Below are positions 5,539-6,519 of a stretch of DNA of 6,519 nucleotides, in pieces. This stretch comes from Planctomycetota bacterium (GTDB lineage Bacteria > Planctomycetota > Phycisphaerae > Sedimentisphaerales > SG8-4). How positions within the stretch are numbered: the stretch's first letter is position 1; the number at the start of each line of letters is the position of its first letter. Made by a program: the position numbers and the translations under genes. The stretch is taken from positions 1 to 6,519 of the forward strand of contig JAUWKC010000100.1 of the NCBI GenBank assembly GCA_030607345.1. Direction: 5' to 3'. The notes under the pieces are model-generated. The model made no database searches and was not told the origin of the DNA. It worked only from the letters and a program-made list of their open reading frames with translations.

Positions 5539-6417
5539 ATGTCTGCCGGCCAAATACCTGTAATTTCGATAACTGCTGACTGTCTGCCGGAGGCCTGGGA
5601 GAAAGCTGTTCTGGCCGTCTGGGACGAGGGCCTTGATGTCAAGACTCAGTACGACAAGCCCGGCGAGCCCGCCAGCAAGGACGCGACGGTTATAGTGACC
5701 ATAACCGCTCCGTTCGCCGAGCCAAGGATACATAAGAATTTCCCCGGCGGACCCGCGGAACTCGAGGTCTATCGTCAGGAAGTGGTCGGCGGCATTCACG
5801 ACCACTGGATTGACCCTGCCGGCGGCAAATGGACTTATACCTATCATGAGAGGCTGTTCGCCTATTGTCCGGTGGGGGATATACGGGATGCGGCTTCGGC
5901 CAGGCCTTTCAAGAAGTTCGACCAGATTCAGTATATCATCGACCGCCTGTCGCAGGCCGGCCACAGCCGCAGGGCCCAGGCGATAACCTGGATGCCCACT
6001 GCCGACACCGGCACCGACGACCCGCCCTGTCTTCAAAGAGTATGGTGCCGGTTGACCACCGACAAGAGCGGGCAAATTGTACTGAATATGAATACGCATT
6101 GGCGCAGCAGGGACCTCTACAAGGCGTGGTTTATGAACGTCTATGCGTTTACCGAACTGCAAAGAATGATTGCCGGGCGGATTTCACATAAGCTGGCAGA
6201 GCCGGTGGCGGTGGGCAGATATGTCGACATAAGTGATTCGCTCCATATCTACGGCAGCGATTTTGACGAAGTTGCGGTCGAGGCCGAGAAAATGCGTCGG
6301 AGTCCTTTTACCGAACGTGCCTGGGAGAGCACGCATCCGGCTTTTAAGGTGATGACCGACGAGACCAGGCAAAAACTGGCGCAGGACCCCGACTGGTACG
6401 CAAAGGCCAAAGGCTAA
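5539..6417 (+). CDS. thyA: Thymidylate synthase family protein (ThyA-like, archaeal-type branch)
   Basis: The C-terminal two thirds match thymidylate synthase, which methylates dUMP to dTMP with methylenetetrahydrofolate. Residues line up with E. coli ThyA: R144-R145 (R126/R127, phosphate) in HSRRA, nucleophile C164 (C146) in PPCLQR, R189-S190 (R166-S167), D192 (D169), N200 (N177) and HIY at 236-238 (H207, Y209). The distances R145-C164 (19) and R189-N200 (11) are identical; 5 extra residues lie between C164 and R189. N200, not Asp, favours a uracil substrate over dCMP hydroxymethylation. Oddities: the residue after the nucleophile is Leu, not His147; the usual C-terminal APVAI-like tail is absent; the first 100 residues differ strongly from E. 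coli. TYTYHERL (99-106) and PPCL recall archaeal enzymes. The start is ATG 5539 (GTG 5536 also possible); an in-frame TTG at 5476 lies inside the previous gene and lacks support. Length is 292 aa against 264 in E. coli. Confidence 0.85.
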   Translation: MSAGQIPVISITADCLPEAWEKAVLAVWDEGLDVKTQYDKPGEPASKDATVIVTITAPFAEPRIHKNFPGGPAELEVYRQEVVGGIHDHWIDPAGGKWTYTYHERLFAYCPVGDIRDAASARPFKKFDQIQYIIDRLSQAGHSRRAQAITWMPTADTGTDDPPCLQRVWCRLTTDKSGQIVLNMNTHWRSRDLYKAWFMNVYAFTELQRMIAGRISHKLAEPVAVGRYVDISDSLHIYGSDFDEVAVEAEKMRRSPFTERAWESTHPAFKVMTDETRQKLAQDPDWYAKAKG

Positions 6418-6432
6418 ATTCAATAACGACCG

Positions 6433-6438
6433 AAGGAG
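6433..6438 (+). promoter_or_regulatory. Ribosome binding site of the last gene
   Basis: AAGGAG lies 7 bases before the ATG at 6446, in the 28-base gap after the thymidylate synthase stop. It is strong support for the start of a gene that is otherwise seen only as 24 codons. Confidence 0.85.
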
Positions 6439-6445
6439 CATAATA

Positions 6446-6519
6446 ATGGCCCTGATTGTTGGCGGCGAAAGAATCGACGATTCAGAAATACAACGGGAAG
6501 TTGAACGGTTAAGACCACA
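6446..6519 (+). CDS. N-terminal start of a probable SurA/parvulin-type peptidyl-prolyl isomerase (partial)
   Basis: Only 24 codons are present before the window ends. They read MALIVGGERIDDSEIQREVE and then RLRP. The pattern (I)V-GE-I--S-I--E---L is the usual opening of the SurA/PrsA/PpiD chaperone N-domain, where a short strand with a V(N/G)GE turn leads into a helix. There is no signal peptide in front, so if the call is right this may be a cytoplasmic version. The visible part is too short to show a PpiC domain. It follows thyA after 28 bases with its own strong ribosome binding site and is probably in the same transcript. Confidence 0.5.
   Translation, partial: MALIVGGERIDDSEIQREVERLRP

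Noticed and set aside
5512..6162. A 216-codon minus-strand open frame opposite the thymidylate synthase gene
   Set aside because: The plus strand carries all the conserved thymidylate synthase residues at the correct spacing; the antisense frame shows none and has no ribosome binding site that I can see.

Overview
The window is a compact chromosomal segment, almost entirely coding, from a bacterium that is most likely a Planctomycetota of the Phycisphaerae/Sedimentisphaerales type. That placement is an inference from the character of the proteins: an archaeal-like thymidylate synthase, a stand-alone class I fumarase alpha subunit, and a secreted protein with a C-terminal Ig-like domain. No marker gene proves it. 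I see no insertion sequence, tRNA, rRNA, CRISPR array, phage gene or riboswitch.

Layout. (1) Positions 1-1177, plus strand: the C-terminal end of a probably extracytoplasmic beta-sandwich protein, then after 5 bases a GTG-started gene for the alpha subunit of an iron-sulfur (class I) fumarase/tartrate dehydratase. (2) Positions 4839 down to 1170, minus strand: a four-gene run of ribE (riboflavin synthase), pdxA (vitamin B6 synthesis), rsmA/ksgA (16S rRNA dimethyladenosine transferase) and an exported, possibly lipid-anchored alpha/beta hydrolase. The last two junctions are an overlap and a 9-base gap. The hydrolase and the fumarase gene converge and share 8 bases. (3) Positions 4840-4955: a divergent control region with good sigma70-like promoters on both strands, whose -10 boxes are 2 bases apart. 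(4) Positions 4956-6519, plus strand: a small membrane-anchored protein with a TPR-like segment, a thymidylate synthase family enzyme, and the first 24 codons of a gene whose start resembles SurA/parvulin-type peptidyl-prolyl isomerases.

The minus-strand run joins two cofactor pathways (riboflavin, pyridoxal phosphate) to ribosome maturation. The pdxA-rsmA pair matches the core of the enterobacterial surA-pdxA-rsmA cluster, and a surA-like gene start lies in the divergent run. Most genes are ordinary housekeeping genes. I found no clear new system. The points most worth a second look are the atypical thymidylate synthase and its uncharacterised membrane partner, the interlocked divergent promoters, and the fumarase alpha subunit with no beta subunit beside it.
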